Positions 1-11,414 of a stretch of DNA of 64,000 nt are shown here, piece by piece. Made by a program: the position numbers and the translations under genes. The stretch is from the NCBI RefSeq assembly GCF_000972845.2, contig NC_040016.1:23127415-23191414 (forward strand). The letters run 5' to 3'. The stretch is from Larimichthys crocea. Taxonomy: Eukaryota > Chordata > Actinopteri > Sciaenidae. Each line of letters begins with the position of its first letter. Positions within the stretch are counted from its first letter, which is position 1. The notes below the pieces were generated by a model, which made no database searches, was not told where the DNA came from, and saw nothing but the letters and a program-made list of their open reading frames with translations.

Positions 1-80
1 AATAACTCATGCTGGTGTTAAAGAGTCTGACTCTCCTTGTTGAATAAATTCAGTCCTCGGTTTCTCTCGCTGTCGTCCAG

Positions 81-3000
81 GCGAGCGCCGAGCTGCAGCC
101 TGCAGATGTTTTCACACTCAACATCTGTCGACTCGACGCCGACGCAGACTTTGGTGAGAAGACAGTCCCAGGCTTCACCGCACAGAAACATGAACGCTGT
201 GTCCGTGCTGAGTGTGTGTTTTTATTCTGCGTTCGCTCGGCGTGCAGGTTTCGCGGTGACGGGTCACGTGGACGGAGCCGGAAGAAGTCACGTGTTCGTC
301 AGCGAGGTGGACCCGCTGGGACTGTCGGCCGGAGAAGGTGGGACCTCTGAAAGCGTCACAGCTCGTTGTTTAATTAACGTGTGTGATATGTAATGCTGGT
401 TCTGGACAGCAGAGGGCAGCGACGACTCTTCTGTGAAGGAGCAGACAGAGACTTCCTGTTTGATTCATTTAAATCATGTTCCCATCAGGCCTCAGGGCAG
501 GAGACGAAGTCCTGGCTGTGAACGGAGCCGCCGTGTCCGGACTGGACCTGGACCTGATGCAGAGTCTCTTCAGCCACCAGAAGCTCCAGCTGCTCCTCAG
601 GAGAGACGAGTTCTCCGACCCAGAGGAGTCCACCGCTGTCATGTGGCCCGACCCCGGTGACCCCTGCCAGCCCCCGACACCGCCTGACCTCCAGACCTGG
701 ACCAGCGGCACCATAAGGACCAACTCAGGTTGGTAAACACGAGAATTCTCGTTCTAAGTGTCTGACAGCCGAACAGAACCGACAGAAAATACAGAGAGAT
801 TTACGACGTACCACAAAGGTCCTGAACGCTGAACCGAAGTCCGTATTTAACAGGAGCTTCAGCGTCAGGTCAGCTGCAGCTCCCAGAGGAGCTTCGACCT
901 GTAGAAGAAACGCTCGCTCAGAGCTGAGTCAGACAGACTGAGGACAGAGGCTGCACCCCCAGAGGATTCTGGGAAAACTGTGTGCACGACTGTAAAGGTT
1001 CAAAACCCGGTTCACACGTTTGTTTCATGTGCTGCCAGAGGTCAGAGGTCGGGAAGGGTCCAGAACGTAACCAGAACCTGCTCTTGATCTTTACAGACTC
1101 TTCTTCTCCAGACGGCGTCCTGCTTCCTGCTTTTGACGACGTTTCATTGAAACCGGCTGAAGACGCCGAGCTGCAGAACCAGGTGAGACGCTCGGCGCTT
1201 CTGAACCCACCTGCAGAAATCCCTTCCCACAATCCTCCTGTGCCCCCTGCAGCTCAGACACCTCCTGTGTCACGTGACCTGTGCTCAGCTGTTAATCCAG
1301 GCTTACAGCCTCGGAGGTGTTTGTCTGCGAAGACCTGAGAGGGATTAATGGCGTCCACGGGAAAGCAGACACACCTCGTACATGTTGCTCCTGAGCAGCT
1401 CCTCCTCTGGGAATGGCCCTCGAAGGGGACCTCTGACCTCTCCTGAGGCCTCCCCCTCATCGTGCTCTCTGACCATGGGCGCTCTGTGCTGGGTGCTGCC
1501 TCTGGAGGAGGACGAGGAGATGCTGGAGGAGGAGCAGCAGCAGGAGGAGGGAGGGGAAGCGTTTCCCGGTGCGGGTCTGGCGGAGCGGCTGCTGGAAGAG
1601 GCGACCTGCTGCCTGAGCCGGCAGCAGCACAGCGAGGGCCTCGTCCTGCTGGTAAACTAGTCGCTGCTGGTCTTTGGTGTTTGCTTGTTGCTCTGTCGTC
1701 GGAGCACTGGGCCTGTAAACCTCCAGACACTGACACTGCACCGAGCTCTGAGCGCAACAAACTGGGCTAACTGGGCTTGTTGTAACAAGATTCAGTTTTT
1801 TGGGGTAACTGTAATATTATTATGTAATGTGTCACCTGGTGCTGGTGACGTGTGAAGTGTGTGTCCTGCTGCTGTGTTGATGAACCCATGAGAAGGTTCT
1901 GGGTGAGCCGTGTAGCTGAACGTTATGAAACGCTGTGAACTTCATCAGAGTTACGGCCGGTCGCCTCTGAAACGTTCCTGTCATGATGAAATGCACATCA
2001 TGACCTCTGGTCTGGTCTTTATTCTGCCCCCCGTCAGAACGTGGACCGGGTCTACTCGCTCTACCAGACCTTCCCAGAAGGCCGAGCGGCGGAGGCTGAC
2101 GTTCCCAGGAATCCGTACGGCAGAGAGGTCGGCCTGCAGCCGGCGAGTCCCGCCCACCTGAGCGTGTGTCAGCGTCTGCGCAGAGTCATCGAGGAGCTGG
2201 TCGCCACGGAGAAGTCCTACGTCAAGGTACTACTACAGTAATACTACTGCAGTACACAATACTACAGTAATACTACAGTAATACTACAGTAATATTATAT
2301 TGTACTGTAATAAACGTGTCTTTGCCTTCTCTCTGTGTGTGAATCTCTCCGTCAGGATCTGGTCTGTCTGTTCGACATCTACCTGACTCCTCTTCAGACG
2401 GAGAGCTTCCTCAGCAAAGACGAGGTGAATACAAACAGGAAACAGTTTCGTCTGACGCTGTCAGCTCGTTGTCGTTGTCGTCGTCGTTGTCTGACGCTGT
2501 CTCTCCCTCAGATGGAGGCGTTGTTCGGCTGTCTGCCGGAGATGTTGGACTTCCAGAGAGTTTTCCTTCAGACGCTGGAGGAGAGGATCGCCTCCTGTCC
2601 GAACTTCAGCACCCTGGAAACACCTGGACAGTTCAAGGTAAACGTCCATCAGTTTCCAGAGTTCGTTAAAATGAATTATTATCGGTGTTTTAGATTTTAA
2701 AGAATGTTCTCTCCTCAAAGAAACTCCTCTTCTCGCTGGGAGGATCTTTTCTTTACTACGCCGACCACTTCAAGCACTACAGCGGCTTCTGTGCCAACCA
2801 CATCAAAGTCCAGAAAGTCCTGGAGAGAGGTGACACACCTGACACCTGACACCTTCATTCACGATCTCTGTGCAGGTGTTGACATGAATTCATTATTAAC
2901 GATGATGTCATCCTTACAGCCAAGACAGACGCCGCCTTCAAACACTTCCTGGAGGCGAGGAATCCGACCAATCAGCACTCGTCCTCTCTGGAGTCGTACC

Positions 3001-4956
3001 TGATCAAACCTGTACAGAGAGTCCTGAAGTATCCTCTGCTGCTCAGAGAGCTGGTGTCTCTGACGGACCCCGAGAGCCCCGAGCACACACACCTGACAGG
3101 TACGACACACACCTGACACACACCTGACAGGTACAACACACACCTGACAGGTACAACACACACCTGACACACACCTGACAGGTACAACACACACCTGACA
3201 CACACCTGACAGCTATAACACACACCTGACACACACCTGACACACACCTGACAGGTACGACACACACCTGACACACACCTGACAGGTACAACACACACCT
3301 GACACACACCTGACAGGTACAACACACACCTGACAGTCAGTCAGTCAGATAGTTACTTAGTTACTTAGTTAATTAGTTACCGTGCTGTTTTGTCCACACC
3401 TGTAACTCCACCTGTCGTCCACACAGAGGCGCTCCGAGCGATGGAGAAGGTTGCGAGTCACATCAACGAGATGCAGAAGATCTACGAGGATTACGGCTCC
3501 GTGTTCGACCAGCTGGCTGCAGAGCAGAGCGGACCTCACAGACAGGTACGAACACCTGAACCGAGCCAGGTTCAGGACGCCGGGCCGCTCTGGCCTCTGT
3601 TGTTTCATTCTCATTGTCCTCTCGCTCAGGTGACGGAGATCTCGATGGGCGAGTTCCTGGTGCACTCGTCGGTGGTCTGGTTGAACCCTCTGCCCTGTCT
3701 GGGACGCCTGAGGAAAGAACCGGAGCTCACGCTGTTCGGTGGGTTGAGATGTTCTGATCGTAACGTACGGCATCAGGCAGAAGAAACCAGAGTCTAACTT
3801 TGTGTTTGTCCCTCAGTGTTCAAACGGGCCGTCATCCTCGTGTACCGCGAGAGCGTCAAGCTGAAGAAGAGGATGGTAAGTCACCTTTGACCTTCACAGA
3901 ATGACGTTCACCTGTTCACGTGTCACTCAGCATGAACGCCGCGTGCTCTGTCCACAGACCGGCGCTCGCTCAGCTGATCTCGACCCCTTCAGGTTCCGCT
4001 GGTTAATCCCAGTTTCAGCTGTTCAGGTCAGACCGGCCAACATCACAGGTGAGTCAACCTCCACACACGCTGACCAATCAGATGGCTTGGTTGGAACTAC
4101 TCGTAGAGAGTATTTCTACACTGTAGCTGGATTACTTGTAGTGAAGTAACAGAGTACTTGTTGTGTTCAGGCTCAGAGGACCCGTGTGTCTGGGAGCTGG
4201 TCCACAGCAGGTCGGAGGTGGAGGGACGACCGGAGACGGTGTTCCAGCTGTGCAGCAGGTAAACAGACATCCAGGTGAACTGTGTGTACTGTGTGTGTAC
4301 TGTGTGTGTACTGTGTGTGTACTGTGTGTGTACTGTGTGTACTGTGTGTGTACTGTGTGTGTTCCTTAAAGTCAGGGTGGTTTGATGGTACATGATGATG
4401 ATGTTCTCCATGTCTCGTGATGTTTCAGTGTTTTGATGGATTCATGTCTCGTGATGTTTCAGTGCTTTGATGGATTCATGTCTCGTGATGTTTCAGTGCT
4501 TTGGAGACGAAGGCCGCCGTGCTGCGAGCTCTGCGTTCCCTCCTCAGGGAGCGAGCGCCCGTCGGCTCCCTGAGGAGGAGCAGGCTGTCCACCTCCGACA
4601 GGACGAGCTCCTGGAGGAGGAGGCAGCAGCGCTGTCGCTCCGACGCCCAGAGGACGGCTCACCGTCAGCCGGAGGGAGAGACCTGCTCTGAGCCTCTGCT
4701 GCCCAGCCACGCCGCCTCCGACTCAGCCGGGAAGAGGAGCCGGCTCTGCTCCCTGACCAGCGAGCTGGAGGCTCAGCTGCAGAGGCTGAACTTCACCGAG
4801 GAGGAGGAGCGAGGAGCGGCGGCGTCGCACTGCAGAGGAGAAGTGCTGGACCTGCTGGAGAGGGACTTCAGCGTTCAGAGCATGAGCTCCATGATCAACG
4901 AGGACTGTTTCTATGACAACATGTTGGGAAGACAGGCCGCCGTGCCCACGCTGTAG
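81..4956 (+). CDS. tiam2: TIAM-family RhoGEF, tiam2-like, 3' half (5' end outside the window)
   Basis: Guanine-nucleotide exchange factor for Rac GTPases. Sixteen exons can be joined in phase: 81-153, 248-337, 489-728, 1097-1182, 1448-1651, 2038-2226, 2356-2424, 2512-2637, 2721-2829, 2920-3099, 3427-3545, 3630-3738, 3817-3875, 3958-4048, 4171-4258, 4497-4956. Together they give 763 residues and a stop at 4954-4956. Order of domains: PDZ (FAVTGHVDG, then [12 protein letters not shown]), an acidic linker, DH ([30 protein letters not shown]) and PH ([31 protein letters not shown]). The DH-PH order with these strings is characteristic of TIAM1/TIAM2. I prefer TIAM2 because a CLDN20-like gene follows, as in other vertebrates; TIAM1 is the alternative. 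The exon 1448-1651 start is less certain than the others. The N-terminal PH and Ras-binding regions are not in the window. Confidence 0.88.
3092..3337 (+). repeat. Intronic minisatellite built from a 5' splice site
   Basis: Tandem copies of cacacctgacaggtacaa-like units fill the start of the intron after tiam2 exon 2920-3099. The first unit is the true exon end and donor (CAG|GTA at 3097-3102). Six further CAG|GTA copies lie at about 3128, 3148, 3178, 3251, 3280 and 3313, mixed with shorter cacacctgacac units. Confidence 0.85.
4279..4362 (+). repeat. (TGTGTGTAC)n-like simple repeat in a tiam2 intron
   Basis: About eight 10-12 bp units of the form actgtgtgtgt are repeated in the intron between exons 4171-4258 and 4497-4956. 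No coding value is seen. Confidence 0.85.
4409..4501 (+). repeat. 34-bp triplication of a 3' splice acceptor
   Basis: Three copies of a 34-bp unit start at 4409, 4443 and 4477. Each contains gtgatgtttcag followed by tg, so AG acceptors occur at 4427-4428, 4461-4462 and 4495-4496. Only the last joins the final tiam2 exon in frame. Because 34 is not a multiple of three, use of an upstream copy would shift the frame. Confidence 0.88.
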
Positions 4957-4990
4957 GGCTGACGCTAACGTGCTAACGGAAACACTGAGG

Positions 4991-5590
4991 GACGCTTCAT
5001 GACGTCAGCGAGACGCTTCATGACGTCAGCGAGGCGCTTCATGACGTCAGCGGGGACGCTTCATGACGTCAGCGAGACGCTTCATGACGTCAGCGAGACG
5101 CTTCCTGACGTCAGCGAGACGCTTCATGACGTCAGCGAGACGCTTCATGACGTCAGCGGGGACGCTTCATGACGTCAGCGAGACGCTTCATGACGTCAGC
5201 GGGGACGCTTCATGACGTCAGCGAGACGCTTCATGACGTCAGCGAGACGCTTCATGACGTCAGCGGGGACCCTTCATGACGTCAGCGAGACGCTTCATGA
5301 CGTCAGCGGGGACGCTTCATGACGTCAGCGGGACGCTTCATGAGTCAGGCGAGGAGCGCTTATGACGTCAGGCGAGACGCTCACTGACGTCAGCGAGACG
5401 CTTCATGACGTCAGGCGAGACGCTTCATGACGTAAGCGGGGACGCTTCATGAGCGTCACAGAGACGGCTTCATGACGTCAGCGGGGGACGCTCATGACGT
5501 CAGCGAGACGCTTCATGAGCGTCAGCGAGACGCTTCATGACGTCAGCGGAGACGCTTCATGACGTCAGCGAGACGCTTATGACGTGCAGG
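4991..5590. repeat. CRE-palindrome minisatellite just after the tiam2 stop codon
   Basis: About 28 tandem units of 21-23 bp (gacgcttcatgacgtcagcga and variants). I count about 23 perfect TGACGTCA palindromes, the consensus binding site of CREB/ATF bZIP factors; one unit carries TGAGTCA, the AP-1 form. The units are nearly identical in the left half and more degenerate after 5340. The array begins 35 bp after the stop codon and lies before the first AATAAA signal (5700), so it is probably part of the 3' UTR. Confidence 0.93.
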
Positions 5591-5699
5591 AAACTCGCTG
5601 AGTTTCAGAGGGCCATGGTGGTGAGGAAACAAGAAAACTGACAGTCAGAGGGAACGCTCGAAATTTACAGGAGAAATATTATTTCAACAATTTCAAGAA

Positions 5700-5705
5700 A
5701 ATAAA
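5700..5705 (+). promoter_or_regulatory. Candidate polyadenylation signal of the tiam2-like gene
   Basis: AATAAA is the first such hexamer downstream of the stop codon and CRE array, in AT-rich sequence. Another candidate occurs near 6629. Which is used cannot be told from sequence. Confidence 0.35.
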
Positions 5706-6982
5706 TATTTTATTTTTATTTAAATATCATGAAACATTCTTGTAAAAGTTTATATTTATATAGTAATTCATAATTCATAAAATTTGATCTTTTTCCTTCA
5801 ATAATAAAAATTCAGTTTTAATGATTCTGCTTTTTTCCACATAAAATAAAAAATATTTGTACGACTTTATTTTTTATTTTGTTTTCAAAAATTAAATTAT
5901 TCTCTTTAAAATCAGAAAAAAAATATATTTGAAAGTTGTAATTTTTTTTCTTAACTAGCCGTAAACATGATTATGGAAATATTGTTAAAATATTTTAGTT
6001 TTATTCGTCATAATAATAAAAAGTATTCCCTGAAAGATTTGTACAGATTTCCTAAGATCAGATTTGGTTCATTTCCTCTCGTGGCTCTAAACGTCGTCGA
6101 CATGAACAAACTCTGGAATATTTATTTTAATGAGATTCAGGAACGATGAAGGAATCTTGAAGTTTTCTGTGTGACCTCAAAAACTTTGATTTGATTTCAG
6201 GAGAATTTCTTTTTTCGTTTCAGTTTCAGATCGCGTATCGTTACGGAGAGTCGCTGTGTTCTTGTTTTCTGTTCCCGATCTGAAGAACAGATGAATGTTT
6301 CATTGTTTTCGTTGTTTCGTTGCACGCTGCCTGAACTCTTTGTGATTATCAAATGTTGTAAATATTCGTCCTGTACAGTTTATTGTTCTCTCCTAGTTTT
6401 CTGTTCAACAGATTTTCTTGACAACAGCAGTTTGGACTTCACGTCCGGAGCTGCTGGATCGGATCGAAGCCTTCGTGGAACTGAATTATTGTATTTATAT
6501 TTTTGTCACTTGTGTATTTCAGTTTGACTGTTTCATTTGAAATGAACTTTTCAAGTTATTTTTATGAACTCTATTTGGTAATTTATTTTCTTAAACATCT
6601 TTTTAACGACTCGATGCTGTTAATGTTCAATAAATGACAAAATATTTAATTTAAGAAGATTTGTTGTTCTCAACTTGAACTTTTCTCCTTCAGTAATAAA
6701 TCATCATAAAACTCTTCCAGCTCAGATATTATACACATGGATAGGACTAATTCTTTAATTATCAACCTCTGACAAAAAGAGCATTAAGTTAAGGTGTGAA
6801 CACACTAACACACAAACACACTAACACACAAACACACAAACACCTGTAGAGACACAACGACAGAGCATTGGACACAGAATGAGAGTTCGTCCTGAGGAGA
6901 CCACGGACACCAGAACAGTCGTGTGGAGGTGACGTGTGATCAAACTGTATGCAGATGATGTGTTTGTGTACTGCAGACCTTA

Positions 6983-6983
<1 letters not shown>

Positions 6984-7041
<58 letters not shown>
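6984..7041 (+). repeat. (TG)n microsatellite
   Basis: About 29 uninterrupted TG dinucleotides. A shorter tract occurs at 7131-7157. Confidence 0.97.
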
Positions 7042-7042
<1 letters not shown>

Positions 7043-7510
7043 TTCAGTCTGTCTTTGTGCTGAGCAGCGATGCTCTTTGTTCCCGTCAGTCACGAAAAAA
7101 TGTAGAAAAACAATGAAGTGGTCTGAACATCGTGTGTGTGTGTGTGTGTGTGTGTGTCACCTCAGCTCTTGTTGCCGCAGTAACCGAGAAAGAAAACCTT
7201 TTAAAACACTTCATACACACTTAATCGTTTGATTAGGGCAGCGGAACATTTCAGCCTGAAATCATCTGCGTCTGTTTTTAATTTTATAATCTGACAAATG
7301 TTTTTTCTTTACGTTATTAATGTGACGTCTGTGACCTCTGACCTCTGACCTCTGACCAGCTGAACGCTGTCTCTGTCCGTCTGTGTTTGGACTTTTCAGG
7401 CCCAGCAGCTTCTGTGGACAGAGGAGTGAAGAGGAAGCTAAGCAGAGTGAGTAATGTAATCAGAACAAATACTCGAGTACAGCTGGACAGATTTACCACA
7501 ATGGGATTAC

Positions 7511-7512
<2 letters not shown>

Positions 7513-7571
<59 letters not shown>
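7513..7571 (+). repeat. (TG)n microsatellite
   Basis: About 29 uninterrupted TG dinucleotides. Confidence 0.97.
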
Positions 7572-7572
<1 letters not shown>

Positions 7573-7709
7573 CACGCCGCGTATTAATATTACAGCAGAT
7601 TTATTAAACATCTTCATCAGAGTCCAGATCTGACCCACGGGCCACGGTTTACCCACCACCCCCTCAAACAGTCAGTGTGTGTTTGAACGGCAGGAATGTG
7701 CTGAACTGG

Positions 7710-7712
<3 letters not shown>

Positions 7713-7765
<53 letters not shown>
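7713..7765 (+). repeat. (TG)n microsatellite
   Basis: About 26 uninterrupted TG dinucleotides. Confidence 0.97.
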
Positions 7766-7767
<2 letters not shown>

Positions 7768-8174
7768 TCACAGTTACTGTCGGATGACGAACACGTTACG
7801 TCTGTGGACCGGTGAGTTTTTATTATGATTATATTTAAAGTTCACAGAGATGATGTGTGATGATTCATTCAGTCTGGGCTGTGATTGGTTATTGATTTCA
7901 GCCAATCAGCTGTTAGACTTTTGCATGAAGCTTTCAGTCGGCGTTTTATCACATCAGCAGTTTTTACAGCTCGTCCTGTAGTAAACAATAATTAAAGGAA
8001 ACATAGCAAACAAATGCAAACCAAGAGGCTGGCTCCAGAAGTCCCCATGTCCAAATGTCCAACTTCACAGCAGAAATAAACATGTTTACAGCCTGGGACA
8101 AAAAACAGTTTTGGTCTCTGTAGCTAATTTCCCCGTTCATGACAACTGTACTGAGGGTGAATGTTTATAGGACG

Positions 8175-8300
8175 GGACGTCACAGAGACTACGTCCAGGT
8201 TTTAGACAGTCTGCGGGGACGTCACAGAGACTACGTCCAGGTTTTAGACAGTCTGCGGGGACGTCACGGAGACTACGTCCAGGTTTTAGACAGTCTGTGG
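8175..8300. repeat. 42-bp unit in three tandem copies
   Basis: Three nearly identical 42-bp copies start at 8175, 8217 and 8259. Each begins GGACGTCAC and contains ACGTCC 16 bp later, so every unit holds an inverted pair GGACGT/ACGTCC. One unit has cacgg in place of cacag. Confidence 0.92.
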
Positions 8301-8459
8301 TTGAAACAAACGGAGCAGACAAAGAAAATCAGAGACGAGCGATAAATGAAATAAATGAAATTCACAGATTATTATTCATATTGTTGTTTCCTTTATTTTA
8401 GGCCTGAGCTCCATTTTTGGTCGTCAGGAAATAAAACCACTGAAACCTGAAGATGGAAA

Positions 8460-8461
<2 letters not shown>

Positions 8462-8502
<41 letters not shown>
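8462..8502 (+). repeat. (TG)n microsatellite
   Basis: About 20 TG dinucleotides. A second short tract lies at 8546-8564. Confidence 0.96.
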
Positions 8503-8503
<1 letters not shown>

Positions 8504-10986
8504 CAGCCGAGATAAAGCAGTTAATTTACATTCATTGATATTCCCGTGTGTGTGTGTGTGTGTGATTGATGGCTGTCGGGGCCTCGGGGGCCCGGGGGCG
8601 TGGTTTCCTCCAGATGGTTTTGATTCGGCTCCAAACTGATTGTTCGAGACTGTGGGGGGTCCGAGGTCAAACGCTGTAATGTGAAGCTAATGAACGTTTG
8701 ATCCACGTGGAGGAATGACGTCTTCTTCTGTCGACATTCAAACTAACGTGATCAAAAACATTTTTTATTTGGTTTTAATTAATAAATATTCAAATGAGAT
8801 TCTGCAGATTTTAAATAATCAGACCGAAGCAGCTTCATCGTTAAAATACAGATTTAAAAATCTGCATGAATGTAATGAAGTAAAATCATTTTCACTGAAT
8901 CATGAATTCACTTTAAATCTAAATTCACTGAAGGAAAAACAAACAGACTCAGCTTGAATCAGCTGGACGATGATTAAACAATAAATATATACAGTGTGTT
9001 TTTATTATTTTATTTTCAAAAACAACAACAAACCGCACAGACAAACAAGCAGATAAATTAAAAGAAAACAGAATCTAAAAAATAAACAGTGTTATGAAAC
9101 AAAACAAAATAAATTATTAAATGAACAAATAATTAAAGATGAAATAAAAAAATGTCATCAAGGGAATAAATAAATTAGAAATAATAAATGATTAAAGAAA
9201 AAAGATAAAAGATAAAAAATAAATAAATGTAACCATAAAAGATTAAACGAGCTAAAAAACAAACAGCACATTAATTAAAACTACATTTTAAAATTCAACA
9301 AACACACAAAACATCAAACATTAAAACTGAAAAGTTAAAATTTGGACAGAATAAATCTTGAAATATAAAATATCCTGAATAATAAAAATAAAGAAAACAG
9401 AACGTCCGTCCTCTGCAGCAGCAGACTGTGAAGGCCCGAGGCGCCGGCCCGATCCTCCAGGGTCCGGTTCACACAGACCTGCAGCCGGTCCCACATCAGT
9501 GAACAGCAGAACCACGGCGACACGTTTAAAGGACGACTTCATTCATCGCACAAACAAAAAGATGTTTTATTATTTCATCGATAACTGCTGATGGTTTCTC
9601 TTTGAGTCGACCTGCGTCACTCTGTGTGAACGTTCATGTTTTCACATAATTATTATTGTCATAATGCAGCTGAGCTGCTGCTGCATTCAAGGACGCTCTG
9701 ACATCTGAGATTTAAACCCTGAAACACAGCGACGCTTAAAAAAGGATTCTGTGATTTAACTGTCACCACTATAAACAGAATTCATTTAGCAGCTTGATGT
9801 GTTTGCTGATATTTAATCTTTAATCAGCAAAACTTTAAAATACATAAACACATTTTAAATCATTTTTATTATTTATTATTTATAACAAAATGTAGATTGT
9901 CCTGCATTAAAAATAAGAAAAGCTGCTGCCCGCTGGTTTGTTGAGTCAAAAACAAAGTGAATTAATGGTTTTATAATTGTTCCTTTCAGAGAATCAATTT
10001 AATAAGTGCTTCTAGTCAAACACAGATGACTTTTTCTTTTTAAATGAATCTGTTTTATCCTTTAGAAATCTTTAAAGCTCCGGTATCTCCTGTTCGGCGT
10101 ACACGATGACCTCATCGCTGCGGCGGGAAACAGATCACTGCATTTTTATTTGTTCCCAGTTTTTCTGACAACATTCATTAAGCAGTGTTGGTGCTTTACG
10201 GGACTTTCATGTCGTGTTTTCCCACAGGCTGAAACAGAAATGTGTGTTTGCTGTGTGCAGGTCTCAGCCTGATAAGAGCCAGACTGGAGGATTATGGTAA
10301 TAACAGGCTGCCACTGACTGACTGCCGGGTCCCATCCCAGCCGGATGGGTGGGCGGGCGGGCGGGCTGCGGACTCTTATCACCGCGTTGCAGTGGGCGAT
10401 TCTTCACACAAGTCACATGACGAGCGACACCTTGATTCACACTGCAGCTGGACAAAGAGCAGCTCAGCGGTTTCTATCACAGAAACAGTCGATGGTGCGT
10501 GATGAGTCTGAAAGGTTTTTAAAAAGCCGCAGATATCATCAGCGCTCATCAGCCACGCTTCATTCTGACGAGGTAGCAGCGTTTTTCAAACGCTCGGAAA
10601 ACTCTTTCTGAACAATCAGAATCATTTTCAGGTTCGCGGCTGCTTTTCTTGCCGTCAACGAGAACCATTTCCGCGGCGCCGTACCCCGCCATCAACCCAT
10701 CAGATAAGAGTGCTGCTCTGCGGCTCCTTCAGCAGAACCCGTGACCTTCAGGGTCCAAACAAAAACCTGTTTCCTGAACCAGACTTTGGTCAGTTTGGTT
10801 CGTACCAAGGTTTCTTCTATCCAGAGAAAGAAATGTAATAAGAGCGACGCATGGTGCATCTTTTCCAGGACGCACAATAGGATGAAACTGTATGTACAGT
10901 TGCCAAGGAGACGCAGGCAGAGGGGTAGTTAGAGGCTGTTAACCCACAGCCTGTTTTCATTCACCGCCTCTCTGCTCCGTCCTCAG

Positions 10987-11024
10987 GATTCACTTCAGGA
11001 GACGCTGCCAAAGACACCACACAG
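10987..11024 (+). other. Candidate 5' UTR exon of the claudin gene
   Basis: A 38-bp segment is flanked by a polypyrimidine tract with CAG and by the donor CACAG|GTAAAG. A matching acceptor (ctctggttgcag) ends at 11342, upstream of the claudin start codon. No transcript evidence is available. Confidence 0.35.
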
Positions 11025-11414
11025 GTAAAGACCTGCAGCTTCCACACAACTCCACCTCACAGCACCAGCTGTTTTTTTCTCTTGTTGCAACTTTGTTGGA
11101 TTAATGTCGAAGAAATAACTTTTGTCTTCATGGAGCTTTGTAGTGTTTTCCTCTGCGGTGATGTTTCCTAAACCCGAGGGACTGCAGCTTTAAAGGGACA
11201 TAATTGAGTGTCAATGATCACCTCATCAGCGAGCTCACGCATGCTCGCCCCCAGAAAAAGAAATCAAAAAACGCATTCCCATCAGCAGCCTCAGCTGCGT
11301 CCGTCACGCTCCCACGCTCACTTCTCATTTCTCTGGTTGCAGCTCGCTGGAGCCTCGGCTGAGGAATTATCTGCTGTCAGGACCTGGAGCTGGACGGGTG
11401 GGGGGTGCTGAGCC

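Larger units (their letters stand above)
5710..10980. other. Gene-poor interval between tiam2-like and claudin genes
   Basis: AT-rich, non-coding sequence. Open frames are short and without recognisable protein families. It contains several TG microsatellites and a 42-bp triplicate, listed separately. I saw no TFB1M-like coding sequence here, although TFB1M lies beside TIAM2 and CLDN20 in mammals. Confidence 0.6.

Noticed and set aside
2972..3325. Cys/Val-rich minus-strand open frames near 3.0-3.3 kb
   Set aside because: They read the antisense of the cacacctgacag minisatellite and overlap real tiam2 exons.
4991..5590. CRISPR-like regular repeat array
   Set aside because: Units are contiguous, without unique spacers, and the genome is clearly eukaryotic; it is a minisatellite.
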